Shown here piece after piece: positions 1 through 10,799 of a stretch of 64,000 nucleotides of DNA (its first letter is position 1; each line of letters begins with the position of its first letter). Under the pieces are notes generated by a model, which saw only the letters and a program-made list of their open reading frames with translations, did not search any database and was not told where the DNA came from. The stretch is from Euphorbia lathyris (Eukaryota; Streptophyta; Magnoliopsida; Malpighiales; Euphorbiaceae). Where the stretch lies: positions 41,996,501 to 42,060,500 of the forward strand of contig NC_088919.1 of NCBI RefSeq assembly GCF_963576675.1, read 5' to 3'. Made by a program: the position numbers and the translations under genes.

Positions 1-250
1 AGGAAAAAAATTTCATTATAAGCCCTAAAGTGGGGCAAAATCCATATATATCCTATTTCTCTTTTCTTTCTTTGTACACTCCCAATATTGGCTACCCCCA
101 ATATTGGTTACAAATTATTTTGAATAAGTTACTTATTGGTTACATCCACTTTGATGGTTGTATACATTTTTTGTCCTTCAGAAAGACAACAAAGTTGTGT
201 CCACTACACTCTTAGTATTATTTTGAATAAGTAACAGACACATCTAATTC
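1..250. other. AT-rich flank, no gene seen
   Basis: I see no coding or RNA gene here. A short motif CCCAATATTGG occurs twice in tandem around 87-112, and TTTTGAATAAGT recurs around 118 and 221. The stretch is the 3' flank of snoRNA locus A. Confidence 0.4.
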
Positions 251-256
251 ATAGAA

Positions 257-344
257 GAAGCCTCAGAAAGCCAGTCTAAAATTGACATCAAAATTAAATT
301 CAGCCGGTAATTCCAACTAAACAAAAGAAATCATCATTGGCTTC
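257..344 (-). ncRNA. C/D box snoRNA, 18S guide (locus A, RNA 4)
   Basis: On the minus strand a terminal stem GAAGCC/GGCTTC (339-344 with 257-262) encloses box C ATGATGA (331-337) and box D CTGA (263-266). An internal D' box CTGA lies at 300-303. The stretch just 5' of D' reads GTTGGAATTACCGG, complementary to conserved 18S rRNA CGGUAAUUCCAGC over about 13 pairs with one G-U. By the D+5 rule the predicted 2'-O-methylation is on the U of CGGU. The same RNA occurs at 41919-42005 and, degraded, at 12616-12700. Family identity by name is not claimed. Confidence 0.8.
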
Positions 345-369
345 ATTCATTTCACACCCAAAATATGAT

Positions 370-516
370 AAATGTAATCGCTTTAATGGCTCTGTGGATC
401 GACTGAAATCACTTCCACAGATTCCTATCAGGAAGCGAAACATGAAATTTATATCGGACAAATGTAGCATCACCGGTCACTGCTACAGGGCTACCGGGGA
501 CGTGGCATCGGTCCTT
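370..516 (-). ncRNA. H/ACA box snoRNA (locus A)
   Basis: This is the minus-strand counterpart of the H/ACA RNA at 41746-41893. The 3' hairpin has a lower stem TCGCTT/AAGCGA and an upper stem TCTGTGG/CCACAGA with an internal pocket, followed by ACA (complement TGT at 373-375). A 5' hairpin built on CCGGT-type pairs precedes an A-rich hinge. The 5' lower stem carries a mismatch compared with locus C, so function is less certain here. It lies just upstream, in transcript sense, of the C/D snoRNA at 257-344. Confidence 0.65.
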
Positions 517-699
517 CAGTTCAAAACAAATTAAATAACCCTCAAGAGACCCGTTTCAAATCACCCACACAACTCCACACTCAATCCTACACCTCCCCTG
601 CCAAATCACCTAATCCAATCTGAAAACGGAACAAATCCGAAACAGATTAGATATAGTTTAATTGGAGGATTGGAAATGCGGAAAAGAATAGGAGCTGTG

Positions 700-842
700 T
701 ATTAAAGTGTCATACGGCACTTCCTATCTTATGGGATTTCTTCCTCATTGGGATGACATGAATTTATAAAAACAGAATTTCTGTGGCGTTTCCAGGATTA
801 GATGACATGGATAACAAACGCCAAAAATCAGGATAAACCACA
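700..842 (-). ncRNA. candidate H/ACA-like structured RNA (locus A)
   Basis: A perfect stem GGCGTTT/AAACGCC is followed directly by ACAGAA, which fits an H box (ANANNA). A second stem TGTCAT/ATGACA lies downstream. Both are conserved with locus C (41400-41545). The inner parts of the hairpins do not fold cleanly by eye, so this could be an H/ACA snoRNA or another conserved RNA of the same transcript. In locus B the first stem has lost pairs. Confidence 0.4.
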
Positions 843-854
843 TTTAAAGCTATA

Positions 855-912
855 GCACCCGTGCCATTATACCGAGAGGAACTATTTATCCCCCAGAATT
901 GGTAATGGGCGC
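855..912 (-). ncRNA. conserved 58-nt hairpin of snoRNA locus A
   Basis: On the minus strand GCGCCC pairs with GGGTGC across 58 nt, with an inner ATTACC/GGTATAAT helix. The same hairpin is kept at 13240-13297 and 41335-41392, with a G-U change in the outer stem (GCGCCC in A and B, GCACCC in C). It may be one arm of an H/ACA RNA, but I see no clear H or ACA box attached. Confidence 0.4.
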
Positions 913-969
913 CAATCTATCTGATTGTGATTAAAAATTAAAATCAAAATTAGCCTAAGAAGCGGATTA

Positions 970-1080
970 GGGCTCAGTGGAAGGAGAAGTCGTTAATAAA
1001 GAGGGTTCACGGTGAACACCAAAACCGGCATTCATCCACTACCCGCCACACAATTAAGTGCTTAACCTCATCACAGCAAA
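970..1080 (-). ncRNA. C/D box snoRNA, 18S 3'-domain guide (locus A, RNA 3)
   Basis: On the minus strand box C is GTGATGA (1068-1074) and box D CTGA (974-977). The guide just upstream of box D contains ACGACTTCTCCTTCC, a 15-nt perfect antisense to the conserved 18S rRNA segment GGAAGGAGAAGUCGU near its 3' end. The copy in locus C (41183-41292) keeps box C as ATGATGA and the same guide. Locus B lacks this RNA. The guide match is strong; the exact methylated base is inferred. Confidence 0.75.
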
Positions 1081-1154
1081 TCCAGATCTAAAAAAGAAAA
1101 GTTAGATTTCATTCAATCAAAATGAAAAACAAAGTGAAAATCAATTTTCTAGTA

Positions 1155-1242
1155 GGCTTCAGTGTGTGTAACAATCAGATCATGGACAAATAAATTCATC
1201 TCACTGAAATCCGCTAAGATAATGAAATTATCATCATAAGCC
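1155..1242 (-). ncRNA. C/D box snoRNA (locus A, RNA 2)
   Basis: Minus strand: GGCTT, box C ATGATGA (1231-1237), then box D CTGA (1159-1162) followed by AGCC, giving a GGCT/AGCC terminal stem. A second CTGA inside could act as D'. The same RNA is at 41018-41106, and half of it survives at 14088-14142. I could not assign an rRNA target from memory. Confidence 0.65.
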
Positions 1243-1353
1243 GCATCTAAAATTAAAAGGAAAGGAAATAGGAGATAGGTAAAGAGCAATACAAAGAGAA
1301 GAGATGTGCTCAGACAGCCAAGGGTTAATCGTCAAATTCTGAGAAGAAGAGTC

Positions 1354-1432
1354 TCAGATCAGAAACTCTAGTCCACGAATAATTGCTTCATCACCGCACT
1401 ATTTCTTCCTCTGCATCTATCATCATAACAAA
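1354..1432 (-). ncRNA. C/D box snoRNA (locus A, RNA 1)
   Basis: Minus strand: box C ATGATGA (1420-1426), an internal TGATGA that fits C' and box D CTGA (1359-1362). The 5' flank is the locus promoter with a TATA box about 120 bp upstream. This is the best conserved RNA of the three loci (also 14199-14277 and 40851-40928); the 20 nt before box D are identical in all three. The target is not assigned. Confidence 0.7.
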
Positions 1433-1542
1433 GCAGTACAAAAATAAGATTGAGAAGAAACCTAACAGAGAAATCGTAGATTCGAAACGGAAGAGAAGGA
1501 AAGGAAAGAGGAGGCTGAGTGAAAAGGAAAGGGGAAAGGGTT

Positions 1543-1640
1543 GATATATATAGCCGCACGGAGCAATATAACTTGCAAAACATATAAATCTGAACCCTAG
1601 ACCTAGTTAATTAGTACTGTTCATGACCCATTGGGCCGCC
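1543..1640 (-). promoter_or_regulatory. snoRNA locus A promoter
   Basis: Read on the minus strand, a TATATATA box (1544-1551) is preceded by a telo-box-like CTAGGGTT (complement around 1594-1602) and a site-II-like GGCCCA (complement TGGGCC at 1632-1637). Telo-box plus site II upstream of TATA is the usual arrangement for plant Pol II snoRNA and ribosomal-protein genes. Locus C shares the TATA context but has weaker site-II-like words. Confidence 0.6.
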
Positions 1641-2749
1641 TAAGTCCATTCTTTACGGATTGAAATTCAATATCTTATTTCATGTTTGGTCCAGTTTAGT
1701 CTCCAATATATAAAATGGACTTGGTTTGCTCTTATTAGGAAAAAAAAATGGTTTGAGTTTTGTGTTTTTTATATATATATACGTTCTTAGTTAGATCAAT
1801 TTTTAATGGAATAGATTAGAAAAATTTATATATAAATTCACTTTTAAAAAAACTATCTATAATTATATCAAGTAATAATTTAGTAAAATCAGTACTTTTA
1901 ATATATCTTAAGGATTGGAATTTATAAATTAGGAGTCTAGAATATATGTTTTAGCGTTTATGATTTATGAATTGGGGCTTAGAATTTTTAAATTATGGTG
2001 TAAAATCATAATAAATAAATAAAAATTGGTGAGGTAATAAATAAAAAATAATGACATGTTAAGAATTAAATTTGGTGATACGACTTAATTGTAATCTATT
2101 ATATCTATAAAGTGTGGAACAAAAGTAACACTTGTCACAAGAATAGAGTATCTCCTATTTACGTGGCACAACATGAGAGTAAAAAGTTGATGTATCATTC
2201 TGTTGGAATTTTGAATTTTTTTATATTTATTTAATTTAAGTTGATGTGTCATTTTGTTGGAATTTTGAATTTTTTATGTTTATTTAATTTAAATCTTTCT
2301 TTTTGGTAATTTAACAACTCCCAAAACTCATCCTTTTTTCCGCGCGATAAATCCCTACCTATTTCAAATTCTAATATGTTAGGTCTCTCTTACATATATC
2401 TATTATATCCATAAAATGTGGAACAAAAGTAACACTTATCACAAAAATAAAGTACCTTCTAATTTACGTGGCACAATATGAGAGTAAAAAGTTGATGTAT
2501 CATTTTTTTAGAATTTTGAATTTTCTTATATTTATTTAATTTAAATCTTTCTTTTTGCCAATTTAACAGCTCCCAAATCTCATCCTTTTATATATGTTAC
2601 CATCTTTCGCGCGATAAACCCCTACCTATTTCAAATTCTAACATGTTAGGCCTCTCTCATATACATAAAATCATCAAAATTCGATCAGATGGAGGATTAC
2701 ACCGCAATTGAGGAAAGATAGAATGGAAAATAGTGAGGAGGAAAGAGTT
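1641..2749. repeat. AT-rich spacer with a roughly 300-bp tandem duplication
   Basis: The block at about 2090-2395 is repeated at about 2396-2665. Both begin TCTATTATATC and contain ACGTGGCACAA, AGTTGATGTATCATT and a CGCGATAAA-CCCTACC segment. The copies differ by scattered substitutions and a small deletion. I see no open frame or terminal inverted repeat. A Helitron-like origin was considered but no TC start or hairpin-CTRR end was demonstrated. 1641-2090 holds nothing recognisable. Confidence 0.6.
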
Positions 2750-2757
2750 AGCTAATA

Positions 2758-3062
2758 TAGGGGTGTGCATCGGTACGAAACCGAACCGAACCGAAAAAAC
2801 CGAATACCGAAATGATCAAAATAATTCAAACCGACACCGAACCGAATAATAGGTAAAACCAAATTAAAATCGAACCAAAATATGCGGTTCGGTTCGGTTT
2901 AAACCGAACAAACCGAATTAAGTTTAAAATAACAGATAAAAATTACTATATTTTCTCATTAAATTTACCTCAACAACAACAAAAATTGAAATATTTTCAA
3001 AATATATCTATATTGAGTTATTATCTCAACAATAATAAAAAAAGTAAACTTGTATAATCAAA

Positions 3063-3120
<58 letters not shown>

Positions 3121-3313
3121 TATATATATATAAATATAAAATATGTGTAATTCGGTGCGGTTCGATTTTTTTACATTTTCTGTCAAACCGAACCGAACCG
3201 AACCGAATACCGAAATACACTTAAAATTAAAACCGATGTCGAACCGAATTATTAAAAAAACCGAACTTACTCGGTTCGGTATGCGGTTTAAACCGAACCG
3301 ATGCACACCCCTA
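2758..3313. mobile_element. hAT-type MITE
   Basis: The terminal inverted repeats are TAGGGGTGTGCATCGGT and its complement. They continue into long arms rich in CCGAACCGAA words. An 8-bp target duplication flanks it: AGCTAATA (2750-2757) and AGCTAACA (3314-3321), one mismatch. TAGGG ends and an 8-bp duplication are hAT hallmarks. A (TA)n microsatellite sits at 3069-3114. It has no transposase and so depends on an element in trans. Confidence 0.8.
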
Positions 3314-3339
3314 AGCTAACATATACAATAATGCAGTTG

Positions 3340-3503
3340 CGTTTACATGGACCCTGATGACCACGTAAATTTGATCATTCACTGTTAGATCTAGACAGAT
3401 TAAATATAAGCCTTAGGATGTTTTGAATCTCCACCTTAGAATTTTAATCCGTCTAGATCTAATGGTGAATGATCAAATTTATATGGTCATCATGGTCTAT
3501 ATG
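3340..3503. mobile_element. MULE-like foldback MITE
   Basis: Two arms of about 65-70 bp are near-perfect inverted repeats, for example GATCATTCACTGTTAGATCT against AGATCTAATGGTGAATGATC, around a loop of roughly 30 bp. An exact 10-bp target duplication AATGCAGTTG lies at 3330-3339 and 3504-3513. A 9-10 bp duplication points to Mutator-like transposase. A transcript through it would form one long hairpin. Confidence 0.8.
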
Positions 3504-3569
3504 AATGCAGTTGTACAAGAATGACATGAAATTGTAAGAATGTTTTTTTTTTTTGAAAGATAACTTCTA

Positions 3570-4894
3570 TTAATGAGCCAATAAAGGGCAAACAGTTAAC
3601 AAACTAGATGACAAGAAACTCGGAAAATTATTAAAGACAACAGGACAAGATGAGAAACGAGATGACTGAGCCATAGCATGAGCCATCTCGTTAGCTTGCC
3701 TTCTAACAAAACATACTGAGTAAGATATGTTAGTGGAGAGGATGCCTCGGCATTTTGTGATAATATCACTGAATTCAGTGAGGTCCTCTTCATTTGAGTT
3801 GATAGCATCGGCTACCATCTTCGAGTCCGTCTCAAACAGGACGTTGACAAGGCAGCACCAGCTCCAGTGGAATTAGTGCTGCTAAATATACCAGCGTCAA
3901 CATTGCATTTCATGGAACCTGGAGGTGGTCTGTGCCAGAGCCTGCAGCAACGCGCTGATGATTCAACTGGTACCTGTCGAAGTTCCTGTGCGGCCGACCA
4001 ATCATGGAGCATATCCATCGCACCACGGATGATCTGCTAGGGCTGCAGGATTTTGTTCATCCAAAGCTTCTCATTTCGCGCCCGCCAAAGACCCCAAAGC
4101 AGCATTAATACTTTCTTTTGTGCCTCAGAGGAAACACTGTCCAAAACTGCAAATAAACATCGCTGGAAGCTATCAGCTTGTGTAGCCTTCTGCTCTATCA
4201 GTCCCAAAAAACCCGAATCCCGCCACACCTGCTTAGATATAAGGCATTCTATACTAAAGTGCCAGGTGTCTTCGAATTCGCTGTCACATAAAACGCACTC
4301 ACTCGGCATCTCCATGCCTCTGCGAATTAAACGTTCTCTCATTGGGAGACAGTTCCTGGCAAGTCGCCAATTAAAAAACCGAACCTTCCACGGAATTGCT
4401 ACTCTCCATACTTGGTTCCAATCAGCATTTATATGTAGATGATCCATCGGTTCAAGCTCCTCTATAGCAAGTTTGTGTGCACTTTTGACTGAATATTTCC
4501 CATTTGTGGAAGCTTGCCAAATTATTGTATCAGGTTTAGTTGAATTCATTCTAGGAATTTTGCATATCTCCTGCACATCTCTAGGTAGAAATAATTCTTC
4601 AAGCATCTCAGTGTCCCATTCAGTCGAATTGGGGATAAACAGATCACATACCTTTAGATTCTCCAGACCCGGAATTTGTGGAGTTAAAACCTTATTGTTC
4701 TGTTTGTCACGGAGCCATCTATCAGACCATACACTTATAGAGCGACCATCTCTTATTTTCCATCTGAACCATTCTTTCAGCAACAATTGAGAACTCCAAA
4801 TGCTCCGCCAAATGTAGCTAGGTGAATGCCCAAGATTTGCATTCATAAAATCCCCGGAAACGGTAGTATTTAGCTTTGAAGATCCTGCTGGCAA
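3570..4894 (-). pseudogene. LINE C-terminus: zf-RVT and RNase H-like domain
   Basis: 4037-4894 encodes the zinc-binding RVT region (WNQVWRVAIPWKVRFFNWRL, CVLCDSEFEDTWHF). 3570-4018 encodes an RNase H fold remnant (KCNVDAG, then FVRRQANEMAHAMA). They lie in different frames, so at least two frameshifts occurred. The last coding residues end about 30 bp before the poly(A) tail, which is normal for this LINE type. Confidence 0.8.
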
Positions 4895-4972
4895 GAGAAT
4901 TGGGATTAGAGATTAATCGCCAACCTTGTTTTCCCAACATTGCAAGACTGAAGGCAGTGAAATTCCTGAAAC

Positions 4973-6499
4973 TTAGTCCTCCGTGAAGTTTATTGACACA
5001 TAGTTTTTCCCATGACATCCAATTGATTCCTCTATTAGTTGCCTGTCTAGAACCCCACCAGAATGAATTGAGCATTTTTTGTAATTCCTCAACAGTAGAG
5101 CTAGGAAGAAGAAAACGCTCATGAAATAAATCGACATGGCTTTCCCTGCAGCTCTGATTAACACCGCCCTACCGGCAGATGAGAGAGTTTTACCTCGCCA
5201 TTGTTGGAGTTTGCGCCACAGTCGATCCTTGAATGTAGCGAAAATCGCTCTCTTTTTTCTCCCAACTAACGAAGGGAGCCCCAAATAACGACCGGTATCA
5301 ATAGGCTGCGAGACCTCAAGGATATGATTAAATGCAGACACCAATTTCAGTGCCACATTGCTGCTGCAGAGTAAACCAGATTTACTAAAATTGACAGCCT
5401 GTCTGGAAGCTTGTTCATATTTCAACAGAAGCTGTTTCATGAAGCGACACTCATCGATATTAGCCCTGAAAAATAGAAAAGCATCGTCAGCAAATAGTAA
5501 ATGTGTGACAGAAGGGGCACCTCTCCCTACTCTGCAACCATGTATTTGTCCTTTTAATTCAGCTTCATACAGAAGCACATTTAGACCCTCGGTACACAAT
5601 AGAAAGAGATACGGAGATAGGGGATCCCCTTATCTAAGGCCCCTATATGGTTGGATTGGACCCACGGTTTGTGTATTGACTTTAACATAATAGCACACTG
5701 TGGACACACACTGGATCATCCAATTAACCCATTTTTCTGAGAATCCCAACTTCAGCTGGATAGCTTCCAGATACTGCCAGTCTACCCTATCATAGGCCTT
5801 ACTGATATCAATTTTTAGTGCAATTTCCCCTTGTTTTTTATTAACATTCCTCTTCATACTATGAATGAGTTCAAATGCAATAATGATATTATCATGTATA
5901 GATCGACCTTTGACAAATGTAGATTGGTTTTTAGAAATAAGAGAAGGGAGAACTCTTTGTAACCGATTTGCAAGCACATTGGCAATAATTTTGTAGACCA
6001 CATTGCATAGAGCAATTGGTCTCAGATCCTTCATTGTTTGAGGAGTATCACATTTAGGTATTAGTGCAATGATGGTATCGTTCACCTGATCCGGGAAAAC
6101 CCCGCTCTCCAACCACTGACAACCTGCCGCAAACACTTCCTCCCCAATCAGATGCCAAATTTTTTGATAGAATTTTGCATTGAAACCGTCAGGCCCGGGG
6201 GCTTTCTCTGCTCCCATCTCAAAAATAGCTCTACAGAACTCTTCAATTTGGAACGGCTTTTCAAGCTGAATATTTTGCTCGTCAATCACTCTTGGGTTAA
6301 TACTGTTTAGCGTTTCCTGATATGAACAGGAGCTTTGATCAAAAAGATTATGAAAGTATTCTTGTGCCACCTGACAGATATCCGCTTCCTCCGAAACCCA
6401 CGCACCATGCACATCTTGTATTCTATTGATAATATTTCTCCTTCTCCTATTTGTTGCGTGAGTGTGAAAGAAACGCGTGTTAGAGTCCCCCTCTTGCAA
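4973..6499 (-). pseudogene. LINE reverse transcriptase
   Basis: Motifs in order: APGPDGF, LRPIALCNVVYK, KGRSIHDN, KIDISKAYDRVDW, RGLR-stop-GDPLSPY and the catalytic FADD box. The single TAA at about 5630 falls exactly in the RQGDPLSP motif, where Gln is expected, so it looks like a CAA to TAA change. After the FADD region the frame is intact to about 5130, then a frameshift moves the continuing protein (SFWWGS, WMSWEKLC) into another frame at 5075. The enzyme would be truncated. Confidence 0.88.
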
Positions 6500-6640
6500 C
6501 CATTGGATCTTTGCTCTTTGCCGCCAATGATCCTCTTCTTTAATCAGTAACTCGACCAGCTATTTTCTGCTTGATTCATACTCCACCGCCTCTGCTTCTG
6601 TGGAGCCAAGGCGAAGCTGCTCAAGAAGTTCTTCCAGTTG

Positions 6641-7828
6641 TTAAACCTCTTTTCTAAAGTTCATGTTCAAATTTCTTCCCCAAATTGATAGCCTGCTCGC
6701 CAAGTAACTCAATTTTGAAGTGATATTTGAGGTTCTAGCCCCCCACCATGCCTGTTCAACAACCTCAACAATGGATGATTCCCTGAGCCATTTGTTCTCA
6801 AATTGAAACCATCGGTGCTGCTGAAACTGAATATTGATTTCAGTTTGTAAAATAATCGGTGAGTGATCTGACATTGGGGCAATCGTATTATGTGTAGTGC
6901 AATTAGGAAATTTCACTAACCAATCTTCAGTTGCAAAGGCGCTATCCAATTTCTCCTGCACTTCATTGGGCTTACCTAGGTGCCTAATCCACGTGAATGG
7001 ATAACCCGTCATAGGTACTTCTATCAGACCACCGTCATTAATTGCCTCCCTAAAGCCCTTCAAGCACCACTCCGGGTGATCAGCCACTCCTTTTTTCTCA
7101 CTGTTGGCGATGAGATCGTTGAAATCACCAATAATGGTCCAGGGTAGAGAAGACTTCGATGCCAAGTTACAAATAAGGTCCCACGAAGTCTTTCTCCTAC
7201 TCCTCTTCGGACAACCATAAAAGCCCGTGAGTCTCCACTTCCCTCTATCTTTCTCAAAAATCTCCATATCAATATGATTGTTGGAAAATGATAATAGAGA
7301 GCACCAACTGGCTTTCTTCCACAAAATACATAGACCCCTACTGTGCCCTATGCAATTAACCGTATAACATCCTTCGAACCCAATCAAATTTCGAATACTT
7401 TCCATTATGCTTGCTGAAACTAAAGTCTCACTTAGGAAGATTATGTCTGGTTTGTGAGCACGAACTAGCTCACGTAAGATGGGAATTGCCTTGGGACTTC
7501 CTAACCCACGGCAATTCCAGCTAATTATTTTCATATGTCTGGGCAGACCCCCCCCCCCCCCAATCGGGCCTGCCTGTTGTCCGTTTTTTGAATTGGGTTT
7601 CTCTAATGTTTTACCATAATCAATTTCCATTGTGTTATTCAGAGGTGAACCATCCCTGTTCTCCTTATCCTGACTTTCCTCTCTGCGTCTCTTTCTATCC
7701 TCCCCCACTTCTATACATGTATCATGTTCTTCCTCTCCCTGATTCTGATCCGAGTACAATGCTTGCGAGACAAGACTGGCTCCAAGGTTTTGCAGCAGTG
7801 GCTGTATATTGCTAGGTGATGGGAGCAT
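6641..7828 (-). pseudogene. LINE endonuclease domain (EEP family)
   Basis: From about residue 99 the frame shows an apurinic-type endonuclease: ISWNCRGLG near its start, FLSETL, GDFND, and SDHSPI toward the end, the classic EEP metal-binding and catalytic motifs. It nicks target DNA to prime reverse transcription. The frame runs on into the reverse transcriptase after TAA and TAG stops between 6641 and 6560. A C-tract at 7549-7562 lies in a Gly-rich linker just before the domain. The domain itself looks intact. Confidence 0.85.
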
Positions 7829-8011
7829 TATCAGCGGATTTCGGTGTAAAATTGAAGAACTCTGTCACCTATTTACTTGTGCATTTATGTCTGGTCCAGA
7901 TCCCTCACTAGTTTCTTCCCTCAACCATTGTTCCCCTCCTAATGGTACTTGTCTGCGATTTGTGGCTCGTAATGCGACAGACCAGCCACGTTGGATTTCT
8001 TCTTCGGGGAC

Positions 8012-8671
8012 CTAAAAGAATTTCTCATAGTGTCTGTCCAGATGACCAATTCTTCCACATATGAAGCAAAAAGTGGGTAATTTCTCATACTTTATCGAAC
8101 AGTGAAGCCAGTCCCCCCCCCCCTTCTTGCGTATTTTCTTTTCCTTCTTGAGTGGGTGACGAATATCGATTAGTACTCGAAGCCGCATATACATTCTTCC
8201 AATGGTTCGTTGATTATTCGGATCATACTTTATGAATTGGCCAACATAGTTCCCTAATGCTTGCCCCACTGTTTCTGTGTAAAAGGTTGGTGAGAGACCA
8301 TGAATCTGGATCCAGAACGGTACCTGATTCAAAGAGACATTCAACGGATGTTCTCCCGGTTTGATTTCTTGTAGCACAAGGAAGCTATTGTCAAACATCC
8401 ATGGTCCGCCTTCCTGGATCCATTTAACGTCATAGGGGTGGTAGAAACGAAAAAGCAGCAGTCTCCCTCCCAATTCAGTGATTGTTAATCCTCTTTCGGG
8501 TTGCCAGAGGCTTGCCATCCTATTCTTAAACATATTGAAATTGTAATTTCGGTCAGTGGGGAGCATCCCCGCAAGACACATGTTATAATCATCATTCGAT
8601 GTGGTGTCTTCAATATCTGGGAGTTCGATTCCTTCCTCATCCAAATCTAGGTTTTCGAATTCAGATTCCAT
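8012..8671 (-). pseudogene. LINE ORF1: DUF4283-like RNA-binding protein with zinc knuckle
   Basis: 219 codons from an ATG to a TAG. Residues about 35-200 resemble the DUF4283 domain of plant L1 ORF1 proteins, which bind LINE RNA. The end carries a CCHC-type knuckle CFICGRIGHLDRH, where the last Cys appears replaced (YEKFF follows). The reading frame continues past the stop into the endonuclease region without a shift. Only a TAG (8012) and a TGA near 7870 interrupt that stretch, so the ancestral element may have encoded one long polyprotein. Upstream, 8672-8819 is the leader. Confidence 0.75.
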
Positions 8672-8832
8672 GGCTTTGATCGTAATTAGCGATGAGCAAA
8701 TTCAGATAATTTGTTTGTGTTGATCTCAATCGGTGGAAAACCCTTATAAGGGGTAGCGGCTCTCAAGAGGAGCAAAACCTAGAAAATATAAGATTTCTTC
8801 CATTTAAAAACACAAATTTTTGTAAGAATGTT

Positions 8833-9066
8833 GAAATATAGAAATGCAAGAACAAATATTTAACTATATAAGTAAAGCAAAATATAAGGAAAAGTATTGA
8901 AATAAGAAAAACGTAGAAATTCACAATTTGATTTCTGGATTTGTTAGTTAGGCCTTGAAAATGAGTAACTCACCTTTTATAATTCTTAATCTTTGATAAC
9001 CACGATGTACACTTTTTGAATAAATACCTATGATTTTTGTAACAGACTTTCCCACTATCCTTACAC
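8833..9066. other. AT-rich spacer, nothing recognised
   Basis: This lies between the LINE target duplication and a Harbinger-like end at 9067. No open frame or repeat was recognised. Confidence 0.4.
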
Positions 9067-10545
9067 ACTAAGAGCATCTCTAATGGTTGGATACTCCAAC
9101 CATTAACACTTCACCAAAATACACTATTACAAAACACCCTCTATATTAAAACATCTTTTTTCAAATCTCACTCTAATGGTTGGATATTTTCTTTTTTTTT
9201 TTACTCAAACTTTTCCATTAATAATATTTATCAATATTAAATTATTTAATAATATTAAATTTTATTTTTTTGACAAATATATTAAATTTTATTGAATAAT
9301 TATTATTAATTAAAAAGAATTTTTACTATTTATTATTTTCATAAATATTATTAATTTTTACCATTTCAGACAGATATAAGTATCAAGCTAGACAATTCAT
9401 ACCAATGGTTGCATCTCACTCTAGTGAATATTTTCCTAATTTTTTGATGTTCATTTTTATGAAGATACATTTGTTACTTTGTGAATATTTCATTTTGTAT
9501 TCTCTCTTTTTTTTGAAGGATCATTTTGTATTCTCTTAGATGTTTTGTTTTAAGCTTTCATTAGATAGCCAATTTCTAGTCTGATCCACTCATATGTTAT
9601 GTTCCTATGTTATATGCATTATATTCCATTTGAATTTTGTATGCTTGAATGGTGTACGGTTTTCATTAGAAGGTGATATTTCTAAGAATGTTGAAACATT
9701 CCTGAAATGGTTTATGCTTATTGATGCATGAAAAATATGTTTATCAATTTGTTGGGTATGTAGTAAAAAAAATAAAATAATATATGTACTTAAATAAAGT
9801 AATATTATTTAGTTTCATAATTTGGTTATATAACTTATATATATATATCAGAAAATAAAATTTATAATCAATCAAGTTATGTCAAGTTTTTGTTACAATC
9901 ACAATATGCAGTTTATAATTGAGCATGATAACCAAGTTATATATTAGAATATAAAATCCAAATTAACACTTTTATTATGTTTGAAGGATAAATAAAACTA
10001 AAATTATTATTTATGAAGAATTATTTGAACATCGGTTTAACCCTAGTTGAACCTTAAACCCTTCACCCTTTACTTCTTCCGGTTATTTGACCAGTCCGAT
10101 TTTGATAACCTAAGTTAGAATTAACTTCAAACTACTTCAGCTATCTTAAAATTTCAATTGATTTTATTTTTTTGAATCAAAATTTCAATTGATTATTATG
10201 TATTTAAAAAACTTACATAATATTAAAAATCAACAAAAGCTTTCTAGCTTTCTAATATTGAAAAGATGGGTGATTCTCTTCCAAATATCACCAAACACCA
10301 TTGATTTGTACCTATAACTTCGTCATTCGTTATTGTCAACCAAATATGACATAAATGCTTTCACGTGTATTGCTCCACTTAAACCTCGATATCAACCTTC
10401 CAACAGGTTCTACGTGAGTTTTAGAAACTTTGACTCATTAACTAATCCCATATGTGGAGATTCCACAACAATAGGGAGTGAACCGAAATAAGGGCCACAA
10501 GAATAGTTTATTATTTCATGTATATTCATATAAGGGTACTAAAAT
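9067..10545 (-). mobile_element. fossil PIF/Harbinger element with ORF1 remnant
   Basis: The left edge TAAGAGCATCTCTAATGG resembles the GAGCA-N-CAATGG ends of the Harbinger elements at 45321-49421. At 10260-10540 the minus strand aligns by eye with the Myb-like ORF1 at 59195-59540: GGTGATTCTCTTCCAAA, ATTGTCAACCAA, TATTGCTCCACTT, CCTCGATATCAACC and GGAGATTCCACAACAATAGGGA all have counterparts. The frame is broken throughout. The right boundary is not resolved and the AT-rich middle (9200-10240) is only presumed to belong. Confidence 0.5.
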
Positions 10546-10799
10546 TTTGATGAGTTCACATCTATTTTTGCACATATGGATCATAATAAGATCATTGAGT
10601 TGACCTCATCGAAGATCTTTGAGGAATTGATCGCAGTTGGGATGCAAAATTGGAAATCTTGTATTGGTACTTTAGAATTTTACATTTCGGGATACTGAAT
10701 TTTGATTTTTACCCATTGAAACAAAAAAAAAAATTAATGAATAATTAGAGATATGATTATAATCAAAATTGTGAAATCATAATTTTAAGGCCCTAAATT

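Larger units (their letters stand above)
3545..8819 (-). mobile_element. full-length L1-type LINE, degenerate
   Basis: A non-LTR retrotransposon on the minus strand, bounded by an exact 13-bp target duplication TTGTAAGAATGTT (3532-3544 and 8820-8832). The 3' end is a poly(A) tail, seen as T-tract at 3543-3554. Order in transcript sense: leader, DUF4283-like domain with CCHC knuckle, EEP endonuclease, reverse transcriptase, zf-RVT, RNase H. Several in-frame stops and at least two frameshifts make it non-autonomous today. Because the duplication is perfect, decay is probably modest in age. Confidence 0.92.

Noticed and set aside
337..534. 65-codon plus-strand open frame
   Set aside because: Antisense to the H/ACA snoRNA of locus A, with the homologous frame closed in locus C.
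2090..2665. Possible Helitron pair
   Set aside because: No TC start, no hairpin with CTRR end and no insertion between A and T could be shown; reported only as a tandem duplication.
3026..3306. Tyr/Ile-rich open frames near 3 kb
   Set aside because: They come from a (TA)n run inside the hAT MITE.
4053..4790. Plus-strand open frames overlapping the LINE
   Set aside because: They are antisense shadows of the zf-RVT coding region; no motif of their own.
7549..7562. Homopolymer C-tract as a programmed frameshift site
   Set aside because: The same frame continues on both sides, so no shift is needed; more likely slippage in an old copy.
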